Source: TMED88 sp964515335
Lineage (GTDB): Bacteria; Myxococcota_A; UBA9160; UBA4427
NCBI GenBank assembly: GCA_964515335.1
Contig: CAZETS010000026.1
Coordinates: 1-64,000 of the forward strand
Direction: 5' to 3'
DNA: 64,000 bases
The position numbers were made by a program, and so were the translations under genes. The notes under the pieces are model-generated. The model ran no database searches, was not told where the DNA came from, and worked only from the letters and a program-made list of their open reading frames with translations. Position 1 is the first letter of the stretch. Each line of letters starts with the position of its first letter. Positions 34,774 through 42,623 of this stretch are shown piece by piece.

Positions 34774-34927
34774 GTGCTCCCCTTCGACGCCCCTGTTTCG
34801 CGGCTCGACCGGGCCGGGGTGGGCGTCGCCGGGGCAATGGTACCCGCTCGCACGCGGGTTCGGGGAGGCCCGGCGCGACGGCGGCGGCCGCCGCGCCGGG
34901 CGGATGGTCTGCGGCTTCGGGCCGCGA

Positions 34928-35812
34928 TCAGCGCAGCTCGCTCCGTTTTCGCGGCTGCTCGTCGGGTCTGCCCTGGCTGTAGTCGCCGAACGGGCCGTCG
35001 CGCCGGGTGATGGCGCCCCGCACGCCTTCCGCCGCCGCGACCTGCACGAACTCGCGGCCCTCGGGCGTGTTGCGCATGATGCCGTCGAGGATCGGACCGA
35101 GGGTCTGGGTGCTCTGCAGGCCCATGTTGTCGTAGGCCTGGTTGACGATCAGCTTCATCGAGATCAGCTGGGTGAGCGGAATCGTCGTCAGTTTCTCGGC
35201 CAGCGACTGCACGCGCTCATCGAGCTCTTCGAGGGGGTGGGAGAAGTTGATCAGCTCGATGGCGGCGGCCTCCTTGCCGCTGATCCACTCGCCGGTGAGC
35301 GCGTAGTACTTGGCCTTGGCCAGCCCGAGGCGATGCACCCACATCCCCGTGAGATGGCAGCCCCATACGCGCGAGTAGGGGGTGCCGATGCGGGCGTCGT
35401 CCGAGGCCACGACCAGGTCGGCGCAGAGGGCCAGCTCGGAGCCGCCGCCCACGCAGTAGCCGTGGACCTTGGCGATCGTCGGCTTGAGGCCGCGCCACAG
35501 GCCCATGAAGGTGGTGATGTAGCTGGTGTAGCGGTTGCTGACCCAGTGCACGTCCATGCCCGGGTCGTAGGACTCTTCGCGGATCGACTCGTAGTGGTCG
35601 AGGCTGCCGGAGAAGTCGAAGCCGCCGCAGAAGTTGTCCCCGGCGCCCTCGAGGACGACGACCTTCACCGCCGGATCCCGATTGGCGTCTTCGAGGGCCT
35701 CGTCGATTCCCTGGATGACCTCCATCCGCAGCGTATTCGCCTTTTCGGGCCGGTTCAGTGTGATCGTCGCGATCGCACCGGACTTGCCGTAGAGGACTTC
35801 CTCTTCTGCCAT
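34928..35812 (-). CDS. Enoyl-CoA hydratase/isomerase family protein (crotonase), with C-terminal extension
   Basis: This 294-residue protein starts at ATG 35812, behind a good AGGAGA site. The crotonase fold is clear: ITLNRPEKANTLRMEV, the oxyanion-hole segment NFCGGFDFSG, and VHGYCVGGGSELALCADLVVASDDARIG. The first catalytic Glu (GGGSEL) is kept, but the second, normally in a QPE motif, is replaced (GTPYSRVWG). It may therefore be an isomerase, a hydrolase or a hydratase with altered chemistry. The last 30 residues are a charged, Arg-rich tail. The gene is followed upstream by a TetR regulator on the same strand. Confidence 0.9.
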   Translation of the reverse strand: MAEEEVLYGKSGAIATITLNRPEKANTLRMEVIQGIDEALEDANRDPAVKVVVLEGAGDNFCGGFDFSGSLDHYESIREESYDPGMDVHWVSNRYTSYITTFMGLWRGLKPTIAKVHGYCVGGGSELALCADLVVASDDARIGTPYSRVWGCHLTGMWVHRLGLAKAKYYALTGEWISGKEAAAIELINFSHPLEELDERVQSLAEKLTTIPLTQLISMKLIVNQAYDNMGLQSTQTLGPILDGIMRNTPEGREFVQVAAAEGVRGAITRRDGPFGDYSQGRPDEQPRKRSELR

Positions 35813-35893
35813 GTCTATCTCCTGATGGCTGCCCGCGGGCAGCGGTTCGATGATGTCGGGGGCGCGCCGGTTCGCGGGGGACCGTCGCTTTGG

Positions 35894-36508
35894 TCAGCCG
35901 CGCGCGGCGTCGATCGGATCGGGCGTGCACAGCCCGAGCGCGCCGGAGATCAGCGCCCAGAGCTGCTCGGTGACCACGCCCGGGTCGGGCCGCTTCGCCT
36001 CCGCGAACGCCTGACTCGCGGCCTGGCGGATGGCGCCGATGATGGCCGCCGCCGCGATGCCTGCGTCGATCGAGTCGGAGATCTCGCCGGTCTGCTGGCC
36101 CGCTTCGATGTTGCGCCGCGCCAGTCCGATCAGCTGGTCCTGTCGCGACGTCTCGAGCCCGGCGACCTGCACCGTGCGGCCCATCCTGCCGAGCACGATC
36201 GGGGCGAGCGGCTCGCCGTAGAGGAAGCCGATCCATCCGCGCAGCCGCTCGAGCTCGCGCTCGGCCCAGGGCGCGTCGCGATCGAGCGTCCGGTTCACGA
36301 CCCCGTAGTAGCGGTCGTAGAAGTCGTCGATCACCGCCGAGAGGGCGCCGGCCTTCGAGCCGAAATAGTGGTAGGGCAGGCCGTCCGAGACGCCGGCCCG
36401 GCGCGCGAGCTGGCTCATCTCGAAGTCGCCGTCGCCCTCGATGAGGGCGTCGGCAGTGGCGCCGATGAGCCGGGCGCGCGTCTCGGCGCCGCGTGAGATT
36501 CGGGGCAT
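35894..36508 (-). CDS. TetR-family transcriptional regulator
   Basis: This 204-residue protein is of normal TetR length. The N-terminal helix-turn-helix reads ARLIGATADALIEG, FEMSQLARRAGVSDGLPYHYFGSKAGAL, the diagnostic TetR DNA-binding block. The C-terminal domain is all-helical and would bind a ligand, plausibly an acyl-CoA or related lipid in this setting. Palindromes suited to a TetR dimer lie just upstream of its start (36535-36559). It may repress itself and the crotonase gene that follows it on the same strand. Confidence 0.93.
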   Translation of the reverse strand: MPRISRGAETRARLIGATADALIEGDGDFEMSQLARRAGVSDGLPYHYFGSKAGALSAVIDDFYDRYYGVVNRTLDRDAPWAERELERLRGWIGFLYGEPLAPIVLGRMGRTVQVAGLETSRQDQLIGLARRNIEAGQQTGEISDSIDAGIAAAAIIGAIRQAASQAFAEAKRPDPGVVTEQLWALISGALGLCTPDPIDAARG

Positions 36509-36534
36509 TTCTGGCCTCTCTCGAACCCAGCTTG

Positions 36535-36567
36535 CTCAATACTTGAGTTGAAGTCAAGTCAAGTCAA
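36535..36567. promoter_or_regulatory. Candidate TetR operator with overlapping palindromes and a short tandem repeat
   Basis: CTCAA (36535-36539) and TTGAG (36543-36547) form a 5-3-5 palindrome. It overlaps a 6-7-6 palindrome, ACTTGA (36541-36546) with TCAAGT (36554-36559). The right arm runs into a 5-base tandem repeat (GTCAA three times). It lies 26 bases upstream of the TetR start at 36508, the expected place for autoregulation, and is much more AT-rich than the surrounding DNA. Confidence 0.6.
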
Positions 36568-36691
36568 GGCGAGGCCCAGAGTTCGAGCCAGGGTCGCGGC
36601 CAGGGTCGTGGGGCTGGAGCTCGAGGCTGGGCCCGGGCGGCGCGCCGCGCGGCGCTCGGGCCGGGGGTTCCCGCGCCGGCCCGGCCCGGGC

Positions 36692-37873
36692 TCAGCGCGC
36701 CCCCTCGCTCGCCAGGCCGAGCCGGTTCGCGATGTTGTTCTTCTGCATCTTCGACGAGCCGCCGACGATCGGCATGCCGAGCAGGTCGCGGACGTGGCGC
36801 TCCATGTCGTGGCCCTCGGCGAGCCCGTAGGCGCCGAGCACCTGCTGGCAGACCAGGGCGATCTCGACCGCGGTGTCGGCCACGAAGAGCTTCGCCATCG
36901 AGGTCTCCACCGAGCAGGGCTTGTCGTGCTGCGCCAGCCAGGCGGCGCGGTAGAGCATCAGCCGGCAGGCCTCGAGCTTGGTGCGCGCCTCGGCGAGGTC
37001 GTGGCGAACGGCCTGGTGGGCGCCGATCGGCTTGCCGAACTGACGCCTCTGGCCGGCGTACTCCCACGCCTCCTCGACGGCTGCCTGGGCGATGCCGAAC
37101 GTCACCGCGGTGATCTCGATCTTTTCGACGTCGAGCGCCCGGCCGGCCAGCATCCGCCAGCCGCGATTCCAGCCGGCCTCGCCGCCGACGGTGTTCTCGA
37201 TCGGCACCTCGACGTCCTCGAAGATCACGTCGCAGGAGAGCGTGTAGCGGAGGTTCGCGTGCTCGATCGGGTGCACGCTGACGCCCGGGCGCTTCGGGTC
37301 GATCAAAACGAAAGAGAGGTTCTTGTACCGGGCCTCCGCCGGGCCGCTGCGGACGAGGCAGTAGACGGCGTCCGCCCAATCGGCGCCCGTGCACCAGCGC
37401 TTGAAGCCGTTGATGCGCAGCGACCGCCCGTCCGGGCTGCGCTCGGCGGTCGTGGTGACGCTGGCGAGGTCGCCGCCCACGTCGGGCTCGGACAGGCCGT
37501 ATGCGAAGAGCATCTCCCCGCGTGCCAGCCGGGGCAGCAGGCTCCGCTTCTGCTCCTCGCTGCCGTTCTCGGAGATGTTGATGCCGCCGTAGAACGCGGC
37601 GTGTATGAAGGGGCCCGCCAGGCAGGCGCCACCGCGACACAGCTCCTCGATGACGGCGACGGCGGCGACGAGGTCGCGGCCCTGACCGCCGTACGCCTCG
37701 TCGATCGTCAGGCCACAGACGCCCAGGTCTGCGAGCTTGCGGAACACGTCACGGGGAAACGTGTGGTCGCGGTCCCACTCGCGCACTTTGTCCTTCGGCA
37801 TCTCCGCGGCCACGAAGCGCGCCAGCTGCTCGCGCAGGAGGCCGATGTGCTCGGGCTCTTCGGTGAAGTACAC
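36692..37873 (-). CDS. Acyl-CoA dehydrogenase family flavoprotein
   Basis: This 393-residue protein starts at GTG 37873, behind a GGAG site; the frame continues upstream into the nitroreductase gene, which is not part of it. The ACAD fold is clear: LADLGVCGLTIDEAYGGQG, FAYGLSEPDVGGDLAS (FAD loop), WCTGADWADAVYCLVR and RRQFGKPIGAHQAVRHDLAE. The usual catalytic Glu of the IYEGT motif is replaced (MPIVGGSSKMQ), so the base lies elsewhere or the protein is the inactive partner of a heteromer, as known for some steroid side-chain FadE pairs. It forms a likely operon with the nitroreductase and crotonase upstream. Confidence 0.92.
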   Translation of the reverse strand: MYFTEEPEHIGLLREQLARFVAAEMPKDKVREWDRDHTFPRDVFRKLADLGVCGLTIDEAYGGQGRDLVAAVAVIEELCRGGACLAGPFIHAAFYGGINISENGSEEQKRSLLPRLARGEMLFAYGLSEPDVGGDLASVTTTAERSPDGRSLRINGFKRWCTGADWADAVYCLVRSGPAEARYKNLSFVLIDPKRPGVSVHPIEHANLRYTLSCDVIFEDVEVPIENTVGGEAGWNRGWRMLAGRALDVEKIEITAVTFGIAQAAVEEAWEYAGQRRQFGKPIGAHQAVRHDLAEARTKLEACRLMLYRAAWLAQHDKPCSVETSMAKLFVADTAVEIALVCQQVLGAYGLAEGHDMERHVRDLLGMPIVGGSSKMQKNNIANRLGLASEGAR

Positions 37874-37911
37874 GGATGGCTCCTCGCGCGGCGTGCGACG
37901 GCGGCTCGTCG

Positions 37912-38583
37912 CTACTCGCCGCTGGTGTCCAGCGCCTGTCCCCAGGCGTCGTGAAAGGCCAGCTTCCCGACCGGGCGCCGCGAGATCGGGCCGTGGCCGC
38001 GCAGCACCGGGTATCCGATCGGAACGGCGGCAGCGGTCCCCCAGTCGTCGGGGATCTCGAGGAGTCCCCGCACCTCGTCCTCGTGCTGGCAGAGCAGCGT
38101 CGTCAGCACGCAGCCGAGGCCCTCGGCCCGGCAGGCGAGCAGGGCGTTCTGCACCGCGGTGTAGATCGATGCACCGCCGACCACCGAGACGCGCCGCTGC
38201 TTGATGTCGGTGATCGCCATGTTGCCCGGATTGAAGCAGAACACCAGCACCGCGGGCGTGCTCCCGAAGTGCTCGGCGAGGTAGTTGCCGGCGCCGAGCA
38301 TCTTCTCGGTGGTGGCGCGCAGGGCCTCGGGCGCGTTCTCGAGGAGTTTCATGTGCTGCTCCGAGTAGGCGTACCAGGACTCGCGATACAGCCTGCCGAG
38401 CGCCTCCTTCTTCACGGCGTCCTCGACGACGATCACCCGCCAAGGCTGCGTGTTGCCCCCGGTCGGCGCCCAGGTTGCCGCCTCGAGGACGCGGTGCAGG
38501 ACGTCGCGCGGAATCGGGTCGGGCTTGAGGCGGCGGACGGCGCGCAGCGTGCTCATGGCTTCGTAGAGACCGAGATCGGCCAT
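37912..38583 (-). CDS. Nitroreductase family FMN enzyme
   Basis: This 223-residue protein has the family's N-terminal block TLRAVRRLKPDPIPRDVLHRVLEAATWAPTGGNTQPWRV (FMN phosphate and ring contacts) and the C-terminal NALLACRAEGLGCVLTT. Members reduce nitro groups, quinones or enones with NAD(P)H; some, such as the BluB-like and FMN-dependent dehydrogenase types, have other roles. Set between acyl-CoA dehydrogenase and crotonase genes, action on a lipid or steroid enone is plausible but unproven. The spacing to the downstream gene is 38 bases, in line with co-transcription. Confidence 0.93.
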   Translation of the reverse strand: MADLGLYEAMSTLRAVRRLKPDPIPRDVLHRVLEAATWAPTGGNTQPWRVIVVEDAVKKEALGRLYRESWYAYSEQHMKLLENAPEALRATTEKMLGAGNYLAEHFGSTPAVLVFCFNPGNMAITDIKQRRVSVVGGASIYTAVQNALLACRAEGLGCVLTTLLCQHEDEVRGLLEIPDDWGTAAAVPIGYPVLRGHGPISRRPVGKLAFHDAWGQALDTSGE

Positions 38584-38662
38584 GCTGATCGTTCCTCTCG
38601 TGGTTGGGGGCGGTTCGTGGTCTGGGGGGGCGCGGCGCGGGGGGGGCGAAGGGCGCGGGCGG

Positions 38663-39472
38663 CTAGCGTCCCTGGAAGACGGGCTTCCTCTTCTCGCGAA
38701 TGGCCGCCAGCGCCTCGTCGTGATCGTCGCTCTGGAAGGTCACGATCTCGAGGGCCGTCGAGGCGTCGAAGGCGATGTTGAGCGCATCCTTGACGACCTT
38801 GTTGACCGCCTGCTTGGTGTACTGCACGGCGAGCGGGGCGCCCGCGGCGAGGCGCTTCGCGAAGGCCAGCGCCCGCTCGTCCAGTTCGTCCGGCGGCACG
38901 ACGTGGTTCACCAGGCCGATCCGCTCGGCCTCCGCGGCCGGCACCGGGTCGCCGGTCATCAGGTACTCCTTGGCCCGGGCGGGTCCCACCGCCAGCGGCC
39001 AGATCGCCGTCCCGCCGTCGCCCGCAACGATGCCGACGAGCACGTGCGGGTCGGCGACGGTTGCGGTTTCGGCCATGAAGACCGTGTCGCAGAGCAACGC
39101 GATCGACGCGCCCAGGCCGATTGCCGGTCCGTTGACGGCCGCCACGATCGGCGCCGGCACGTCGAGCAGGTCCCAGATCAGCTGCTTGGCGTCGCGCCGC
39201 AGGTGCTCGAGCTTCTCGACGTCGTCGAGGGTGGGAAACCAGTTGAAGTCGCCGCCGGCGCTGAAGGCGCGCCCCGAGCCCGTGAGCAGGATGGCGCGGG
39301 CGCGGTCCTCCCGCTTCAGCTCGGCGAAGAGCCGCGTGAACTCACCGTGCAGCAGATCGTCGACGGCGTTGAGGGGGCTCTCGGGGTGGTCGATCGTGAC
39401 GCGCAGCACCGTGTCGAGGTACTCGATTCGCAGGGCGCGGTACGACGCATCGTCGAGCTCGTTCTTTCCCAT
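38663..39472 (-). CDS. Crotonase-family protein lacking both hydratase glutamates
   Basis: This 269-residue protein has the crotonase oxyanion loop GRAFSAGGDFNWF and the family segment VNGPAIGLGASIALLCDTVFMAETATVADPHVLVGIVAGDGG. The two Glu residues of classical hydratases are Ser (GLGASI) and His (DPHV) here, so simple hydration of enoyl-CoA is not expected; an isomerase, a hydrolase, a ring-opening activity or a decarboxylase is more likely. The C-terminal part (YTKQAVNKVVKDALNIAFDASTALE) is standard. It lies upstream of the nitroreductase and acyl-CoA dehydrogenase genes in the same direction. Confidence 0.9.
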   Translation of the reverse strand: MGKNELDDASYRALRIEYLDTVLRVTIDHPESPLNAVDDLLHGEFTRLFAELKREDRARAILLTGSGRAFSAGGDFNWFPTLDDVEKLEHLRRDAKQLIWDLLDVPAPIVAAVNGPAIGLGASIALLCDTVFMAETATVADPHVLVGIVAGDGGTAIWPLAVGPARAKEYLMTGDPVPAAEAERIGLVNHVVPPDELDERALAFAKRLAAGAPLAVQYTKQAVNKVVKDALNIAFDASTALEIVTFQSDDHDEALAAIREKRKPVFQGR

Positions 39473-39589
39473 CGTTGGCTGGTCTCCGTTCGAGCGGCGG
39501 GTGTGCTTCCTGGCGCCCGGAAGCGGGGAGCGCCGAGGTCCGGCGGTCGCCGGAGGAGGGGGAGAAGCGTATCGCAGGGCCGCGCGGAG

Positions 39590-40726
39590 CTAGAACTGCA
39601 GCGCCGAGGTCGGCAGGCCGAACTCGAGGCGCCCGAGCGGCTCGAGGGTGCGCGGTGCGATCATTCCGTGGGCGGTGGCCACGTGGGCGTCGCGGAAGAC
39701 GCGCTGGAGCACGCTGGTCTCGTATACCGCGGGGCCGCCGGCCGCGTGGTAGCAGAGATCCACCGCCTCGACGGCGCGCTTCGCCGCGGCGGTCACGGCC
39801 AGCCGGAGCGAGGCGCGGCGGGCGTCGTCCACCGCGCTGCTGCTGGCCGCCATCTCCCACACCTCGTCGAGCATGGCGCGCATGTACGTGCGAGCCTGGC
39901 CGATGTTGGCGATTGCCAGGGCGAGGTCCGCCTGGATCGGGGCACGCTCGGCGAGCGTCTTCGAAGAACCGGCCGAGCGCTTGGCACCCAGCAGGACCAG
40001 CTCCTCCACGGCCCGCTCCGCCAGGCCGATCGTCACCGAGGCGACGCCGGCGGCGAGCGCGCCGAAGAAGGGGAAGCGGGACGCCACCCCGTCGACGACG
40101 GGCTTGCCGCCGACGAGTTGCACCCAGCGACCTTCCGGCACGAAGGCCTTCTCGACCGAGTAGTCGGTGGAGGCCGTGCCCTTCAGTCCGGCCACGTGCC
40201 AGGTGTCGAGGAGCTCGACGTCGGCGAGGTCGAAGAACACGAAGGGCGTCGTGGCGCCGTCCCGGGTCGAGCTGCGCTCACCCGCGTCGTCGACCACGTG
40301 CACGCCGCCGCCGATCCAGGTGCAGTGGTCGGTGCCCGACCCCCAGGCCCAGCGACCGGTCACCTCGAGGCCGCCGTCCACCACGCGCGCCTTGCCGGCG
40401 GGCATCCCGAAGCCGCCGGTGCAGACCGCCGGGTCGCCGTAGATCTTCTGACCCCACTCGCCGGGCAGGCTGTAGGCGGTGAGGCACGTCGTGCTGGCGA
40501 TCATCACGCACCAGCCGGCCGATCCGTCCGCCTTGCTGACGGCCTCGATGGCGTCGAGCACCTCGCCGATCGGGGCCTCTTCACCCCCGTAGACCTTCGG
40601 GATCAGCTTTCGCAGCAGGCCCGAGCCGATCAGGGCATCCCGAACCTCCGGATGCAGCCGGCGGAGGCGCTCGGTCTCCGCGGCGTGGGTGTTCGCGAGC
40701 TCGATCACGTCGGAGAGGGTCGTCAT
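39590..40726 (-). CDS. Acyl-CoA-dehydrogenase-fold flavin monooxygenase or dehydrogenase (HsaA-like)
   Basis: This 378-residue protein has the group D flavin monooxygenase type of ACAD fold: an N-terminal SGLLRKLIPKVYGGEEAPIGEVLDAIEAVSKADGSAGWCVMI block and a C-terminal AVDLCYHAAGGPAVYETSVLQRVFRDAHVATAHGMI block (the ACAD-2 domain). HsaA of steroid ring degradation and related two-component hydroxylases share it. No flavin reductase gene is adjacent, so a dehydrogenase role cannot be excluded. The gene is divergent from a TetR gene across a 67-base region carrying a strong operator-like palindrome, so it is the likely target of that regulator. Confidence 0.88.
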   Translation of the reverse strand: MTTLSDVIELANTHAAETERLRRLHPEVRDALIGSGLLRKLIPKVYGGEEAPIGEVLDAIEAVSKADGSAGWCVMIASTTCLTAYSLPGEWGQKIYGDPAVCTGGFGMPAGKARVVDGGLEVTGRWAWGSGTDHCTWIGGGVHVVDDAGERSSTRDGATTPFVFFDLADVELLDTWHVAGLKGTASTDYSVEKAFVPEGRWVQLVGGKPVVDGVASRFPFFGALAAGVASVTIGLAERAVEELVLLGAKRSAGSSKTLAERAPIQADLALAIANIGQARTYMRAMLDEVWEMAASSSAVDDARRASLRLAVTAAAKRAVEAVDLCYHAAGGPAVYETSVLQRVFRDAHVATAHGMIAPRTLEPLGRLEFGLPTSALQF

Positions 40727-40727
40727 G

Positions 40728-40780
40728 GTTTTCGAAGTCTAACTTCGAGAAAAAAGTTTGTAAAGTCAGACTACGAAAAC
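40728..40780. promoter_or_regulatory. Double palindromic operator between the HsaA-like and TetR genes
   Basis: A 17-base perfect palindrome (TCGAAGT-CTA-ACTTCGA, 40732-40748) lies in the left half. On a larger scale, the arms 40728-40745 and 40763-40780 are inverted copies with two mismatches in 18 positions (GTTTTCG, AGTCT and ACTT against AAGT, AGACT and CGAAAAC), 17 bases apart. The second arm has its own core, AGTC-A-GACT. Two TetR dimers could bind here and control both divergent genes. Confidence 0.8.
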
Positions 40781-40793
40781 TATCCTGGCGTGG

Positions 40794-41387
40794 ATGCTCA
40801 GCGAGGCCAAGACCGCCAGGAGCCGGCGCACCCGGGCGGCGCTCGTCGCCGCGGTGCGGGCGCGGCTCGCGGCTCACGGCGCCTTCACGGCCGAGCAGGT
40901 CGCCGGCGACGCCGGCTGCCGCCCCGGCACGTTCTGGGCGCACTTCGGCACGAAGGACGACGCCGTCACGGCGGCCTTCGGCGAAGCGCTCGACGATCTC
41001 GTCTGCCTGACCGAAACGCTCTTCGGCGATGGCGAGGAGGGGCTCGGCTCCACGCCCCCCCGGAGGCGGCGCGCGTGGACGGCCGCGGTGGTCGATCGAC
41101 TCATCGCCTATTTCTCGACGCACACGCTGCTGTACCGCGCGGCGATCGCGCGGATGTCCGAGCACTCGCCGCTGCGGCAGGCCTACCGCGAGGCCGAGCG
41201 GCGCACGATCGAGATGGTTCGCCGCGCGCTCGGTACGGCACGCCCGCGCGAGGACGCGGCCGTGATCGTCGCGTTCTGCCAGGGGCTGAACAACACGATC
41301 GTGCTGCGCTCGAGACGCGGCGACCGCAGCCGCGAGCAGCTCGCCCGAGCGCTTCACGCGCTCGCGTTCGCCGGCCTCCGGTCCTAG
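40794..41387 (+). CDS. TetR-family transcriptional regulator
   Basis: This 197-residue protein has a TetR N-terminal domain: TRAALVAAVRARLAAHGAFTAEQVAGDAGCRPGTFWAHFGTKDDAV. The recognition segment CRPGTFWAHFGTKDDA fits the family pattern with small departures. The C-terminal domain is helical, with no clear ligand motif. It is divergent from the HsaA-like gene and surely acts on the palindromes between them. It is convergent with the FAD monooxygenase gene. Confidence 0.92.
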   Translation: MLSEAKTARSRRTRAALVAAVRARLAAHGAFTAEQVAGDAGCRPGTFWAHFGTKDDAVTAAFGEALDDLVCLTETLFGDGEEGLGSTPPRRRRAWTAAVVDRLIAYFSTHTLLYRAAIARMSEHSPLRQAYREAERRTIEMVRRALGTARPREDAAVIVAFCQGLNNTIVLRSRRGDRSREQLARALHALAFAGLRS

Positions 41388-41403
41388 CCCGGGGTCCCGG
41401 GCT
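41386..41403. terminator. Hairpin between convergent genes
   Basis: AGCCCGG (41386-41392) pairs with CCGGGCT (41397-41403) around a 4-base loop, filling the whole gap between the stop codons of the TetR and FAD-monooxygenase genes. It is probably a bidirectional terminator. No T-tract is present. Confidence 0.4.
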
Positions 41404-42614
41404 CAGACCTCGAGCTTGGCGTCGGTCACGCCGAAGAGGAACGCCTGGGCCTCTCGCGCGGCGAGCGCTCGCACGAAGTCGCGCCGCAGCAGCGCGGCGA
41501 TGCCCCGGCGAAGCGGCTCGCCCCACCAGGCGTGGCTCATCATGACCTTGGGCGGCTGCGCCTGCCTGCGCTGGATCGGGGCCACCTCGGCCATGCGCTC
41601 CTGCTGGATCGAACGCAGGGCGGCTTCGAGTCGGGCGTCGTCGAGCCGCGGGCTCGTGAGCACGGGCACCAGATGGTTCGCCGCGACGATGGCGTCGCGC
41701 AGTGCGATGTTGATGCCCTGGCCGCCCACCGGCGACATGGTGTGGGCCGCGTCGCCGATCGCCAGCAGGCCGGGTGCGCTCCATCGCTCGAGGCAGTCGG
41801 CCGCCGTGCTGAGCAGAAACGGATGACTCACCGCGTCGGCGTGTGCGCGCAGGTGGCCGGCGAAGTCGTCCGTCACGTGGTGGGCCATCTCCTCGACCCA
41901 TTGCGTGACGCCCCGAGCGCGCAGCTCGCCGAAGCTGCCCTTGAGGATCACCCAGCCCATTTGCAGCGTGCCGTCCCAGGTGCGATAGCCGATCAGCAGG
42001 TGTCCACGGCCCGCGTAGGCCCGCGCGCCCGTCCAGTCGTCGGGGCAGGGCACCTTGCACCAGACGACATCCATCGGCTGGCCGAGGTCGTGGACCGGTA
42101 GATCCGCGTGCCGGCGCACCGACGAGCCGCGGCCGTCCGCGCCGATCACGAGGTCGGCGCGAAGGTCGCGCGGGCCGTCTTCGGTCTGCGCGCGCACGCC
42201 GACGACGCGATCCTGATCGAGGAGCAGCTCCTTGGCGGCGACGCCGCGCTCGAACCGGAAGTGCGGGCTCTTGGCGGACTCGGCGACGAGCATCTCGAGC
42301 AGGGCGGGCTGGGAGACTGCCCGCGGCGGGCTGGATCCGAGCGCCGCGAAGTCGATCTCTTCGTGGAAGACGAGCCGCCGGCTCATGTACACCGCGATGT
42401 CGTCGAGCTCTTGCGCGGGCAGCGACTCGATTCCGTCCGCGACGCCGATCTGCCCGAGAGCGTCGATGCCGCTCGGCGTCAGGACCTCGCCGCGAAACTC
42501 GCGCGCGAAGTCGCGTTGCCGCTCGAGCAGCGTGACCTCGACGCCGCGGTGGGCGAGGAGGTGGGCCAGGCTAGCGCCCGCCGGACCGGCGCCGACGATC
42601 ACGACGTGCGACAT
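41403..42614 (-). CDS. FAD-dependent monooxygenase (PHBH/UbiH type)
   Basis: This 403-residue flavoprotein begins with the dinucleotide-binding GAGPAGASLAHLLAHRGVEVTLLER (GxGxxG) and has DLVIGADGRGSSVRR (the DG motif) at about residue 160. The second FAD motif, GLLAIGDAAHTMSPVGGQGINIALRDA, is near residue 290. This is the group A aromatic hydroxylase pattern, acting on phenolic, quinone or tetracycline-like rings with NAD(P)H. Its ribosome-binding site (AGGAGG) is strong, and it follows the P450 gene by about 10 bases, so the two oxygenases are very likely co-expressed. Confidence 0.93.
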   Translation of the reverse strand: MSHVVIVGAGPAGASLAHLLAHRGVEVTLLERQRDFAREFRGEVLTPSGIDALGQIGVADGIESLPAQELDDIAVYMSRRLVFHEEIDFAALGSSPPRAVSQPALLEMLVAESAKSPHFRFERGVAAKELLLDQDRVVGVRAQTEDGPRDLRADLVIGADGRGSSVRRHADLPVHDLGQPMDVVWCKVPCPDDWTGARAYAGRGHLLIGYRTWDGTLQMGWVILKGSFGELRARGVTQWVEEMAHHVTDDFAGHLRAHADAVSHPFLLSTAADCLERWSAPGLLAIGDAAHTMSPVGGQGINIALRDAIVAANHLVPVLTSPRLDDARLEAALRSIQQERMAEVAPIQRRQAQPPKVMMSHAWWGEPLRRGIAALLRRDFVRALAAREAQAFLFGVTDAKLEV

Positions 42615-42623
42615 CGAGGCCTC

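Noticed and set aside
34766..36496. 576-residue open frame on the plus strand
   Set aside because: It crosses the crotonase and TetR genes in antisense and shows no domain.
38582..41545. 987-residue open frame on the plus strand
   Set aside because: It is antisense to the crotonase and HsaA-like genes and out of frame with the TetR gene; only the TetR frame in this span is protein-like.
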